Shown: in pieces, positions 24,565 to 34,618 of the stretch
How the letters are laid out: each line of letters opens with the position of its first letter
Position numbering within the stretch: position 1 is the first letter of the stretch
Notes under the pieces: generated by a model
Told to the model about the DNA's origin: nothing
Seen by the model: only the letters and a program-made list of their open reading frames with translations
The model's database searches: none
Assembly: GCA_007570785.1 (NCBI GenBank)
Contig: ML664183.1
Span: 21,388,175 to 21,452,174 of the forward strand
Length of the DNA: 64,000 bases
Direction of reading: 5' to 3'
Source of the DNA: Antilocapra americana
Taxonomy: Eukaryota; Chordata; Mammalia; Artiodactyla; Antilocapridae
Translations under genes and position numbers: made by a program

Positions 24565-25655
24565 CTTTTTAAATTTATTTTTAATTAGAGGGTAATTGTA
24601 TTATAACATTGTGCTGGTTTCTGTCATACAACAACTTGAATCAGCCATAAGTATACACATACCCACTCCTACCACCCCACCATCCATCCTTCAGGTCATC
24701 ACTGAGCACTGAACTGAGTTCCCTATGTTATATAGCAACTTCCCACTAGTTATCTGTGTTACACATGGTAGTCTTTATATTTCAATGCTATTATCTCAAT
24801 TCATCCTACCCTCTACTTCCCCAGTTGTCCCCACAAGTCCTTCTCTGTGTCTGCATCTCTATTCCTGACCTGCAAATAGGTTCATCTGTACCATTTTCTA
24901 GATTCCATATATGTGTGATATTTGTCTCTTTCTGAATTACTTCACTCTGTACAACAGGCTCTTGGTTCATCCACCTCAGTTCAACTGACTCGAATTTATC
25001 TGTTTTTATGGCTGAGTAATACTCCATTTTGTATATGTAACACATCTTCTTTATCTATTCATCTACTGATAGACATTTTGGTTCTATGTCCTATTGTATA
25101 CAGTACTGAAATGAATATTGGAGTACATGTGTTTTTTTGAATTATGATTTTCTAAGAGTATATTCCTAGAAGTGGAATTGCTGGCTCATGCGGTAGTTTT
25201 ATTTCTAGTTTTTAAGCAATCTCCATAGTGGCTGTATTAATTTTATATTCTGGCCAACAGTGCAGGAGGGTTCCCTTTTCTCCACACCCTCTACAGCATT
25301 TATTGTTTGTAGATTTTTTGATGATGGCCACTTTGACCAGTATGAAGTGACACTTCATTGTAGGTTTGAATAGCATTTCTCTAACAATAAACTATGTTGA
25401 GCATCTTTTCATGTGTTTGTTGGCCATCTGTGTGTTTTTTTCTGGAGAAATGTCTGTTTTCCATCCAGTTTTTGAATGGGTTGTTTGTTTTTCTGATATT
25501 GAGCTACTTGAGCTGCTAGTAGCTTTTGGAGATTAATCCTTTGTCAGTTTCTTCATTTACACTTATTTACTCCTATTCTGAGGGATGCCTTTAGAGATTA
25601 TTTATAGTTTTTCTTTGCTGTGCAAAAGCTTTCAAGTTTAATTAGATTCTATTTC
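24565..25655 (-). mobile_element. L1 3' end and ORF2 C-terminal region, antisense
   Basis: An antisense L1 about 1.1 kb long: an A-rich tail end, then gtgctggtttctgtcataca, atcagccataagtatacaca, ggctgagtaatactccattt, gtggaattgctggctcatgc and agcatcttttcatgtgtttg. The 3' UTR is a different, older type than at 13383. On the minus strand 24806-25045 reads MEYYSAIKTDKFESVELRWMN-like ORF2 C-terminal sequence. Stops and indels abound. Confidence 0.88.
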
Positions 25656-26917
25656 TTTACTTATGTTTCCATTTATTGTGTAAAAGCACAATAAATATCT
25701 CTAATGACTAAACTAATATATTTAAGAATCCAAAATGAAAATTAGCCCCCAGTTTACCAAGTTAGTCCCTAGGTGGCCCAAATAAGCCACTTTTGCATTT
25801 ATCTTCTAAACCAGGAAAAATAAAGCAAATAGACTCACTGATAATATACTAGAGAAATTCCTAATTCTCTCTCTTCCTCTCTCTTATACACACATACATA
25901 CATGCACACACAGAAATAGAAAAGGACAATGTCATAGCCTAAGAGATTAAAATAATTTTTTTCAAATTAAAATTGCACATGCTGATGTAACAATCTTTGG
26001 TAAAACTCAGTGAATGGAATCCAGCAAAAGAAGTAGTACACAATTCACCACGGTATATTCAGCTAGGAGAACTCCATGGATCTTGATACTTTATGTATGC
26101 AAAGTCTGTAGATTTTTCATTTGAAATGTATAAAATTACCTGTATTACACAAATAAAGATGTCCAGTGTCAGAGAACAGCTAAGTGAGCCATCAATTCAA
26201 ATCTTATACTGCAAGCAAAGCACACATGTCCTCAAGTACAAGCTCTTTTTTTGGATATTCCCTATAAATGACTAATTCCATTATTAAATACTTCGAGCAC
26301 CTAGGACATGTGGTCATTTTCCTCTGGGCATACAATAATGAATTTGGGGGTGAAAATTAGGAATGTATTCTATCTCTAGTATACTATCATTGGGTCTATT
26401 TGCTTATTGTTCAGAAAATAATTGCAAAAGTGGGTACTGTTATTTCATATCTTAATGTTTTGGGAACTGCTTTTCTTTTGGGATTTTAAAGATATTAATT
26501 TATACTATTTATATGAATACTAGACATCTACTGCAGAAAATTTTGAGTTGATGGCAGTGTTATCTTGCAGAAGTTTTAACTATTCTGTTTCCATCATTTT
26601 TTAAATATAACTCCTTCATAAGGATGTTAAGTAAGCATATCTATTTGTATATCAATACAAAAATAAATATTTGAATATATTTATAACAACATTTATCTAT
26701 ATTCATAATAAACACTTAATAACTCATAGTTATTCTTTTTCTTACTGTCATTAGTATATGGTGGAATTACAAATGTGTGAACCAGCTATTAAAATCATAT
26801 GAAATAAGTATTTCATATAAGTCATAAAGAGAGCTCTAGGAGAACATAGCAGTGATAGTTAATAGATATTAAGTGAATGGAGAGCTTAAAAGTTGTGGTG
26901 TAAGAGAAGGTTTCTAG
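25656..26917. other. AT-rich intergenic sequence, nothing recognised
   Basis: Unrecognised AT-rich DNA with a short CT/CA-rich tract at about 25866-25912. No gene was seen. Confidence 0.4.
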
Positions 26918-27265
26918 CCAAGACATACATGCACCCTAAATGTTCATCAACAGATGAATAAAGATGTGGTATATTACACAATGGAATATTACACAGCCAT
27001 AAAAAATAATGAAATAATGTCATTTGCAGCAACATGGGCAGACCTAGAGATTGTCATGCTAATTGAAGTAATTCAGACACAGAAAGATAAATATCATTTG
27101 ATATCACATAAATGTGGAATCAAAAAATGGTATAGATGAACTTATTTAAAAAATAGAAATAGACTCACAGATTTAGAAAACAAATTTATGGTTAGCAAAA
27201 CTGATAGTGGTAGTAGAGGGAGAGATAAATTAGGAATTTGGGATTAACAAATACACATTACAATA
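26918..27265 (+). mobile_element. Old L1 ORF2 C-terminus/3' UTR, left part
   Basis: A sense L1 segment. The gttcatcaacagatgaataa, tggaatattacacagccata and cagcaacatgggcagaccta blocks are the ORF2 C-terminus. They are followed by the gatagtggtagtagagggag and attaggaatttgggattaac blocks of the 3' UTR. The sequence is cut at 27265 by a DNA transposon and resumes at 27723. Confidence 0.88.
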
Positions 27266-27720
27266 AGTCCCCTACATACAAATCTTCAAGTTGCTAGCTT
27301 TCAAAATGCAAACATGTATTTGCGTATCCAACCATATAAGCTAGTTCATGTGTCTGGCATACACTTTCACTTGTATGCATCTTCTAAAGTATCTGTGCTT
27401 TTGTATAGAACTGTATAGAATACAATATACACTATCTTTATTTGAAGCTCAGGATATCCAGAAGCAAGCAGAAAATTGGTGGTGATGTAGCTGGTACTCT
27501 ACTGTACTTTACAGGGTACTGCACAATAAGATTAAAACTGTTTCATTTATTTTTTGCTCTTACGGTAAAATTTATGTTTAAAATATTATAAACCTATTAC
27601 AGTACAGGACTATATAGATAATTGTGTTAGTTGGGTATGTAGGCTAAATTTGTTGGACTTATTAACACACTGGACTTATGAATGTGCTCTTGAAATGGAA
27701 CTCATTTGTATGTAAGGAGC
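27266..27720 (+). mobile_element. Tigger-type DNA transposon remnant (non-autonomous, 455 bp)
   Basis: It begins agtcccctacatacaaat and ends, as reverse complement, gctccttacatacaaat, an imperfect terminal inverted repeat of about 17 bases. TA dinucleotides sit at 27264-27265 and 27721-27722, the target duplication expected of Tc1/mariner-pogo elements. At 27454-27498 the sequence reads as a decayed start of a pogo/Tigger-type transposase (SRSKQKIGGDVAGT, with the initiator ATG now ATA). The rest of the transposase gene is deleted. It splits an old L1, so it is younger than that L1. Confidence 0.82.
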
Positions 27721-27722
27721 TA

Positions 27723-27905
27723 TATATACAATAGGTAAATAATAAGGACCTACTGGACAGCACAGGGAACTACACTTAATATCTTACAATAACCTATAAT
27801 AGAAAAGAATCTGAAACACCTTTCTGTACAATGGAAATCTAACAGAACAATTTAACTATTTACAGCAATTGTTAACTATTCAAATCAACGATTAAAAAAA
27901 ATGAA
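27723..27905 (+). mobile_element. Old L1 3' UTR, right part
   Basis: Resumes the L1 of 26918-27265: aataaggacctactggacag, cacagggaactacacttaat, cttacaataacctataatag and then a degraded end with gattaaaaaaaatgaaatg. Joining across the Tigger remnant restores the usual L1 order. Confidence 0.85.
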
Positions 27906-29394
27906 ATGTTCCATTTCTTTCTTTAAAAAGAAAAAGAGAAGGTTTCCTAGAATAAGTGACTTAAGAGCTAAACATTAATAACTAGAAGTTAGTAAGGTAA
28001 ATGGGTAGTGAGAGGGAGAAGAGGAGAAAAAATTTCTTTAAAAAAGAAGAGCAAGACGCAGTATTTCAAAGTCTAAGTTACATAAGATATGGTATATGAC
28101 ATTTGTAAGAGGATTGAATTGAAAGTTTAGTTTGGTTTGGAAAACGAAGTGCAGAGTAGACAAAGAGAAAATGTATAGAAAAAGAAAAAATATGGCTCTG
28201 TCATGAGTCACTTTGAGATCTGTATAACATGCAATTTAGCACACTGAAATTTCCAAATTGCTAAAATTGGTTACATTGTCAAATAAAGGGTTTAGAATCC
28301 AGGTTTTCTGAAATCATACTGTCTTTAAATTGAAATGAGATGAACATGATAACTCTGTACCTCCAAAACCATTCCTTTCATCTTAAACTGCACCACAGAG
28401 CCCCTAAACTGTACAAAAGCTTTCAGTTCCTCTTAACTGAGCAGTCTGCTAGCGCAGTCATCATCTTTTTAGAGTCCGAGAAAATCCTGGTCAGAATTTC
28501 AATAAATGACTGGTATTGATAGCTGAGGAATTAAAAGTGCCACAAGACTGGAATAGGCAATTATTATGATTTACAGAAACAAAAGAAACCCATATACCAA
28601 AGCTAATCTTAAAATTAACCCCAATATTTGTTTAAAGAATATTAAAAGACTGTACAGAAGAAAACATACACTGACTCAGTAAGAATAAGTTATTACAGTT
28701 GAACTCATTTCTTAAATAGGGTTAGGAGATCAGAAGATGACAAAAGTATAATGGTTCTTAAGTATGTGATAATCATAATGGTCTGTTTATCATAAAGGTA
28801 TTTGAAAAATTTTTACCTAAACATAGTAACTGCATATGTACATGTTGACCACTGAGGGACATTTAAATAATTTTCAGGAGGACAATATCTAAAAGTACCT
28901 AAAAATATATGATTTTAATCTGTAGAGAAGCCTCTCTCTGGCATTTACTAAGTTTATCTCCTTAGCCTAGTTCTTCTCAACCTTTGTTACTCAACTTGAG
29001 TCAAAATTTAGAAAGCATAGTAATCGATGTGAACATATTTTGGTAAAATATTTGTAAAAACCCAAATTATATTAAGTGATGAAGTCAAGATCCAACCAAA
29101 GTTGCTAGGGTAACAATTGATGAGACTAATAAAATTAAATACAATATAGACCAAAGCAAAGTTTCACACTTAGCTCAATAAAGCAAGTGCTTAAGGGAAT
29201 CCTAAATTAGTAACTGTGCCTGTCTAAAATAAGAACACAAATTCAAGTTGGGATTTTAGTAAAAGTCAATATGTTGACTCTATATTATAATGGATGAAAA
29301 TCTTGCATGCTAAATGAATATTTAGAATGAAAAGGAAGATAATTTTAGAATAATAATGCTTTTTATGATAACAATAATGCCTAATACTTGCATG
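27906..29394. other. AT-rich intergenic sequence, nothing recognised
   Basis: Unrecognised AT-rich DNA without a supported repeat or gene. Confidence 0.4.
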
Positions 29395-29532
29395 AGTGCC
29401 ATACTAAAATTAACCTTATTCACAACCTTATGAGGTAATTATTATTATTTTTATCCCCATTGTACAGGTGAGGAAACAGGCACGAAGAGATTAAATAACA
29501 GCTCGAAGTCTAATGTTAGTAACTGACAGAAC
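29395..29532 (+). repeat. MIR SINE fragment
   Basis: Contains the well-known MIR core order: aaccttatgaggtaattatt, then atccccattgtacaggtgag, gaaacaggcacgaagagatt and aaataacagctcgaagtc. The similarity is clear despite its age. A younger L1 end follows immediately. Confidence 0.72.
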
Positions 29533-29545
29533 AATTTGACTTCAA

Positions 29546-29780
29546 AATTGAAACATGTAAATTATCATATGTGAAATCAATCGCCAGCCCAGGTTTGATG
29601 CATGATACAGGGTGCTCAGGGCTGGTGCACCAGGATAACCCAGAGGGATGGAATCGAGAAGGAGGTGGAGGGGGATTCTGGAAGGGGAACACATGTATAC
29701 CCATGGCAGGTTCATGTCAATGTATGGCAAAACCAACACGATAATGTAAAGGAAAAAATAAATTAATTAATTAAAAAATT
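29546..29780 (+). mobile_element. Ruminant L1 3' end, variant with catgatacagg insertion
   Basis: Sense L1 3' UTR from attgaaacatgtaaattatc through gcaccaggataacccagagg to an (AATTA)n tail at 29756-29778. Compared with the other L1 ends in this window it carries an extra catgatacaggg within the ggtttgatg...gctcagggct segment, marking a separate sub-lineage. Confidence 0.87.
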
Positions 29781-30456
29781 ACAACTCTTAAGCAGGAGAA
29801 TGCATTTTTAAAAGTTAAGAGGAGCACTCAGGAATAACAAGTTATGGTGATAACAATATTATATGAGGAATTCATACTTGAAATTGAGATAAAACTTTAT
29901 AGAAGAAATTACTGATGTACATAACTGACTTCAAATTCTAAATAACTCTCTGGGGAAGAGGCTGGACTTGTTTCTAGGGCCCCAGGAAAACACTAGGATA
30001 CAAAAGAGGTATATTTTTAGCTCAAAGAAAAAGAAATACTTTTGGTTAATGATACACATAACTGCTGACATAAAACTGCTGAATCACAGTGTACTGAGGA
30101 TGAAGTATCAATAAATGCATCTTCAGTAATGATGACAAAATTTTGTAGTGTATTTAATGTTTGTGAACATCCGCAATTGTCTTCCTTAGCCTCGAAATTG
30201 GTAATGATGTGTTCATCCATTATGGATCTGAAACCTTAATATCAACAGGCAACACATTTCAAAAGGGATATTTACATTCTCAAAAAGCCAGTTAGCATGC
30301 CCTAAGTGTGACGTTTGCATAGATCTACATCTGCTTTTACTTGATGCACTTTCAATTCAGCTAATGAAGATAAAGAATTGATGCTATTTTTTATTTAAAA
30401 AAAATTACCAGGTAGAACCTTCCATATTATATTTCACATCTCATGCTATTAAGTTC
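29781..30456. other. AT-rich intergenic sequence, nothing recognised
   Basis: Unrecognised sequence between an L1 3' end and a Bov-tA SINE. Confidence 0.4.
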
Positions 30457-30628
30457 GCATGCAGGAGACCCAGATACAATCCCTGGGTTCAGGAGATCCA
30501 GTGGAGAAGGGAACGACTATCCACTCTAGTATTCTTGCCTGGAGAATTCCATGGACAGAGGAGCCTGGTGGCCTACAGTCTATGGGGTCACAAAGAGTTG
30601 GACATACTGAGTGACTAACATTTTCACA
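30457..30628 (+). mobile_element. Bov-tA SINE, 5'-truncated
   Basis: Sense copy starting inside the tRNA-like half (gcatgcaggagacccagata) and running through gagaagggaacgactatcca and gaggagcctggtggcctaca to actgagtgactaacattttc. The first 40 or so bases of the element are missing. Confidence 0.92.
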
Positions 30629-30960
30629 CACTTTCCATTGAATTTATTTAAAGACAGCTTAAACTGATTTTTTTTAATTGTAGTAACATTATTCTAACAG
30701 CTAATTTATACAAGTTATGCATGTTAAACTAAAATTCAAACTATGGCAAACCATAAAGGCTTGAGTTTGCTATTTTAGAGTAAGGAGAGAATATATTCTA
30801 ATAAGTGAAAATCTACCAGACATAAAAACAAAGTGAACTTTCTTGAAATATGAAATGAAATGGATATCTTTCATTAAAACCCAAATCCAGTTGGGTTGTC
30901 ATAAGACCAATTGTTTTTGTTCATCTAGGTTTTCAAAACAGAAATAAATAAAATATATTT

Positions 30961-31028
30961 AACACCTTGAAGAAAAAAGGTGTTATATCTTTATAATGTA
31001 GAGACCTATATCTACATTATAGGTCTCT
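30961..31028. repeat. Two adjacent short hairpin-forming palindromes
   Basis: aacacctt (30961-30968) pairs with aaggtgtt (30977-30984). Agagacctata (31000-31010) pairs perfectly with tataggtctct (31018-31028) around a 7-base loop. They are clear in the sequence. No known element or function can be attached to them. Confidence 0.6.
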
Positions 31029-31673
31029 TCAATGAGGAGCAGAAAGAAAATTCATATGATGTATCAAATAAAAATTTCAAATCAAACTTCTTTAGATATG
31101 TTCCCTCTTTCCAAATTTTCCAACTCATAGCAGGTAGAAAAATCTCAAATTCCTAGCCCTACTGTCATTAATGGACTCCCTTTCTGGATGTGTTCTTCAT
31201 GAGTTAAATTCCTCTGTTCCTTGCCATAGTATTTTCTTAAATTATGATGAATTATCCCACTGCCTGGAAAATTCTGAAGGATAATGTTCTGTATCTTATA
31301 AATCGCTGTAAGAAGTACTTTCAAGTTACCACTAGGAATTTGGCTATTTTTATGCCATGAAAATAGGTACGACATTACTACTAGTTATAGAGACATGCAT
31401 AAGTCAGTAGCTGGCAAAGCATTAAAGACTAAAGTTTGTAAGTGGCAGGGTTTATTCTAGAACAAGCCAGACTACACACACACACACACATATATGTTAA
31501 ACAGGAGTCCAAAATGGGGGTGGCTAAAAGACAAGGAAGGGAAAAGCCTGTGAAAATAGAACAAAGGAAGGTCAAGGTAAGGTCCTAAGACCTGAGTGAG
31601 GACTTCAGGTAGACCAAACAGCACTCCTGACTAGCCCAATTTGCATAGGGCAGCCCAGGGGGAGGAAAAAACA

Positions 31674-31680
31674 TATAAAA
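31674..31680 (+). promoter_or_regulatory. TATA box of the solo LTR
   Basis: tataaaa within a purine-rich block (ggaggaaaaaaca before, ggaggagcc after). The poly(A) signal lies about 100 bases downstream, which fits an LTR U3-R arrangement. It could in principle act as a cryptic promoter on the plus strand; nothing in the sequence shows that it does. Confidence 0.6.
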
Positions 31681-31780
31681 GGAGGAGCCAAAGGGCTCTC
31701 AGTGTGCTGGGGTGTTCTCTTCGCGTCTTTGGGTTGGCATGCCCTCACACTTTGAGGATGGATTCTCCTGCTATTATCTA

Positions 31781-31786
31781 AATAAA
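31781..31786 (+). terminator. Poly(A) signal of the solo LTR
   Basis: aataaa downstream of the LTR TATA box, in the position expected for the R-region polyadenylation signal. Confidence 0.6.
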
Positions 31787-31973
31787 ATAGAGCTATAACA
31801 CTGAGCTTTAACATTGATTCGTCTAAGAGCTATAACACGGTCTCAAATTTGAGACCTGAAAGCTATAACACAGTCTGTCCAACACCCAAGAGCTGTGACC
31901 TGCCAAGGGCTTTAATGTCCATCACTCCAAATCTTTGTTGTGACAAGACACAACCGAAGAGCATACACTTGAG

Positions 31974-31974
<1 letters not shown>

Positions 31975-32035
<61 letters not shown>
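31975..32035. repeat. (CA)n(TA)n microsatellite
   Basis: About 25 uninterrupted CA units followed by five TA units. A shorter (CA)n run lies at 31474-31490 on the other side of the LTR. A tract of this length and purity is likely to be polymorphic. Confidence 0.95.
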
Positions 32036-32036
<1 letters not shown>

Positions 32037-34240
32037 AAGACAACTAAGCGATATAAAGCAAAATGCTCATTTTTAGAAACCTAGGCTAATTTTAAGAAAT
32101 ATTTCTTGTATCAATAAGTTCTCCATTCTTCTCACAGACTCATGAGGTATAATACTGCAATTAGTGACCAAGTTTTTAGAGCTTGTTTGTAATTGTTTAT
32201 ATACACATTTGTTCAACTTGTCCAACCTTTTTGCTACAAATGATCTTACTTCATTGTTGCTCCAAAAAATAAACAAACATATAGCACAAGTATACAGAGG
32301 TTATGTTTCAATAAAATATTATGTAATCATAATAACCTTGGAGATTATTGTACTCCTAATAGGTACACAATTATTGTTCAAGCACTGTAAACATAGTAAA
32401 GGCACTGCAGACATAGTCTCAGGGTTAGGACACTTAAAAAGCAATGTGGATAGACTAAATAACACAGAAAATTAAAATTTAACCAATTTTAAAAGTAGCA
32501 TAATTCCAAAGCTCTAAAACTTTAGGAAGAGAAAAACTCTATATAGTTTATAAACCAAGCATATCACTGAAGCAGCTATCATTTGAGATAAACCTTAAAG
32601 AAGGAGTATTATTTAGATGGATAGGAATCAAAGGATATGTGTATTAGAAGAGAGGAACACAATGTATTAATCATATTCTGATAATGATTGGAAATCAAGG
32701 TATCGCTTGAATATATATGTAAAAATTCCTAGTGCTTTGGTGAGGTCCTAAAAAGACAGTGATAAAAACATGTAAGGAGAAGTTTCCAAAAATACAGAGG
32801 TAAGAAGGAATAAGAATCAGGGATTGAATAAAATTCATTAAATATCTATATACTTAAAACTATTCAGTAATAACCTATGATTATCTGTGTGAATTTTGCT
32901 TACAGCGATTATTTAATTAAGAAATTACTTTTTGTGGTCATCCAGCTTATTTTTCCCCTCAAAATTTAAGCATAACAAGGATAATAACTAATAGGTGTCA
33001 ATAAATATGTGCTGAATACTGACACATTAACTCAATCTTCTCCAAACCCTAGAGTTAGAATCTATTATCTCCATTTTACAGATAGAGAAAAAAAGACCTC
33101 AAGAGTTCAAACTATAATTTGTCCTCAGAACACAAGACTACTATGTTGTCAAGTTAAATTGCAACAGTCAGTCTGATTTTACAAATCATATTCTGAACAA
33201 CCAAGCTAAGAATTAAGCTCCCTTGACTAGATGCCCTTACCAAAAAAAAAAAAAAAGATATCAATAGAAGACCTATTTAAGTACATGCTTAAAAATAATT
33301 AAGTGTTATAAATATTCATAATTGATTCACACATCAAATCTTGTTAAAATTTTCAGCTAAATCATCAAAATTGTTAGGGTGTTCTCACCTTAAAATAATT
33401 ATAGACAAATAAAAATACAATCAGGCATTTCATAGATTGAGCTTGTTATTTCTGAGCAAAATGTTGGTTCAGTTCTATGTCAAGGTTGAAATTAATTGAA
33501 GACAATAATAATGTGAAAAGCTTTTAACAAATAAGAAATTTTGAAAAGATTCTGATATTACTTATTAAAGAATAAACACTTACATGTTGACCATCTCATA
33601 ATTTTATAATAACTGTGGCAGGATGGAATTAAACTTAGCAAAGCATTTGTCCTGAAACTAATTCAGTGTTCTTGGAATAACCAGGTATGAATAAATATAG
33701 TAACCTGGGGTCACTCTTGATAAATGTAGTCTTTATCCTGCATTCATTTGGTAAATAAAAATTCTAAATTTATTGTCAATTTCACTGTTATATTATAATA
33801 TGTGTAGTTCATGTTAATGTCATTCTTCATTATAATGTAATTGAGGGAAAATTCTACTAACGTTGGCTTGTGTCAGTCATCTGGACTGATTTCAGGTAAG
33901 AAGATAATGTTTTGTTTTATATATATATACATATATATATATATAATCCTCTGGAGGACAAATTTGACTATAAATTATAAAAAGGTTCATCTTCTACTAA
34001 ACATAAACTCCCTACCTTCTCCTCATGGCCTGTATAAAAGGAGAGAAGAAAATTGACAGCAAGTTATGTGAGGTATGCCACATAAGAAAGGAGAAAAAAT
34101 GCCATGGGGGTTCCTGGAGGCTCAAGGGTTCCTGGGAGCCCACGGATTGAGAAAGTGAGGAGAAGGTGTGTAAAAAGTGGCAAAGGGGAGAAATAAGAGA
34201 GGAAATTAAAAGTAGAAACTTGCCTTGGAATCAGTTGCTA
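32036..34240. other. AT-rich intergenic sequence with one MIR
   Basis: The stretch at about 32990-33150 (caataaatatgtgctgaata, then tctccattttacagatagag) is a MIR SINE fragment in sense. An A-run lies at 33242-33256 and an (AT)n tract at 33918-33945. The remainder is unrecognised. Confidence 0.5.
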
Positions 34241-34618
34241 TAGACTTGTACCAACAATTGAGTATGTGAACTGAGAACTGCCAGATTTTCAAGCTGGGCT
34301 TAGAAAAGGAATAGGAACCAGAGATCAAATGGCCGACATCGGTTGGATCATAGAAAAAGCAAGAGAATTCCACACACACACAAAAAAATCTGCTTCACTG
34401 ACTGCGCTAAAGCCTTTGACTGTGTGGATAGCAACAAACTGTGGAAAATCCTTCGAGATGGGAATAATACACCACCTGACCTGCATCCTGAGACACTTGT
34501 ATGCAGGTCAAGAAGCAACAATTAGAACTGAATATGGAACAATAGACTGGTTCCAAAGTGGGAAAGGTGTACATCAAGGTTGTATACTGTCACCCTATTT
34601 ACCTTATTTGCAGAATTA
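34241..34618 (+). mobile_element. BovB LINE, left part of an interrupted copy
   Basis: Sense BovB from about the caacaattgagtatgtgaact block through the first RT motifs (gaaccagagatcaaatggcc, then gcaggtcaagaagcaacaat and gtacatcaaggttgtatact). It is cut at about 34618 by an antisense BovB. A (ca)n-like alteration at 34371-34383 breaks the frame. The same element continues at 37772. Confidence 0.88.

Larger units (their letters stand above)
31495..31974 (+). mobile_element. Endogenous retrovirus solo LTR
   Basis: LTR-like sequence starting tgttaaacaggagtccaaaa. It has a TATA box (ataaaa core at 31674-31680) in an unusually GC-rich context, followed at a promoter-like distance by a poly(A) signal aataaa at 31781-31786. 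The motif gctataacac occurs three times in the presumed R/U5 part (about 31792, 31828 and 31862). No gag, pol or env sequence is adjacent, so it is best read as a solo LTR left by recombination. The right border near 31974 is approximate. I recall a similar bovine ERV LTR but cannot name the family securely. Confidence 0.75.

Noticed and set aside
31849..32037. A frame ending in a Thr-His repeat
   Set aside because: The repeat is the translated (CA)n microsatellite next to the solo LTR.
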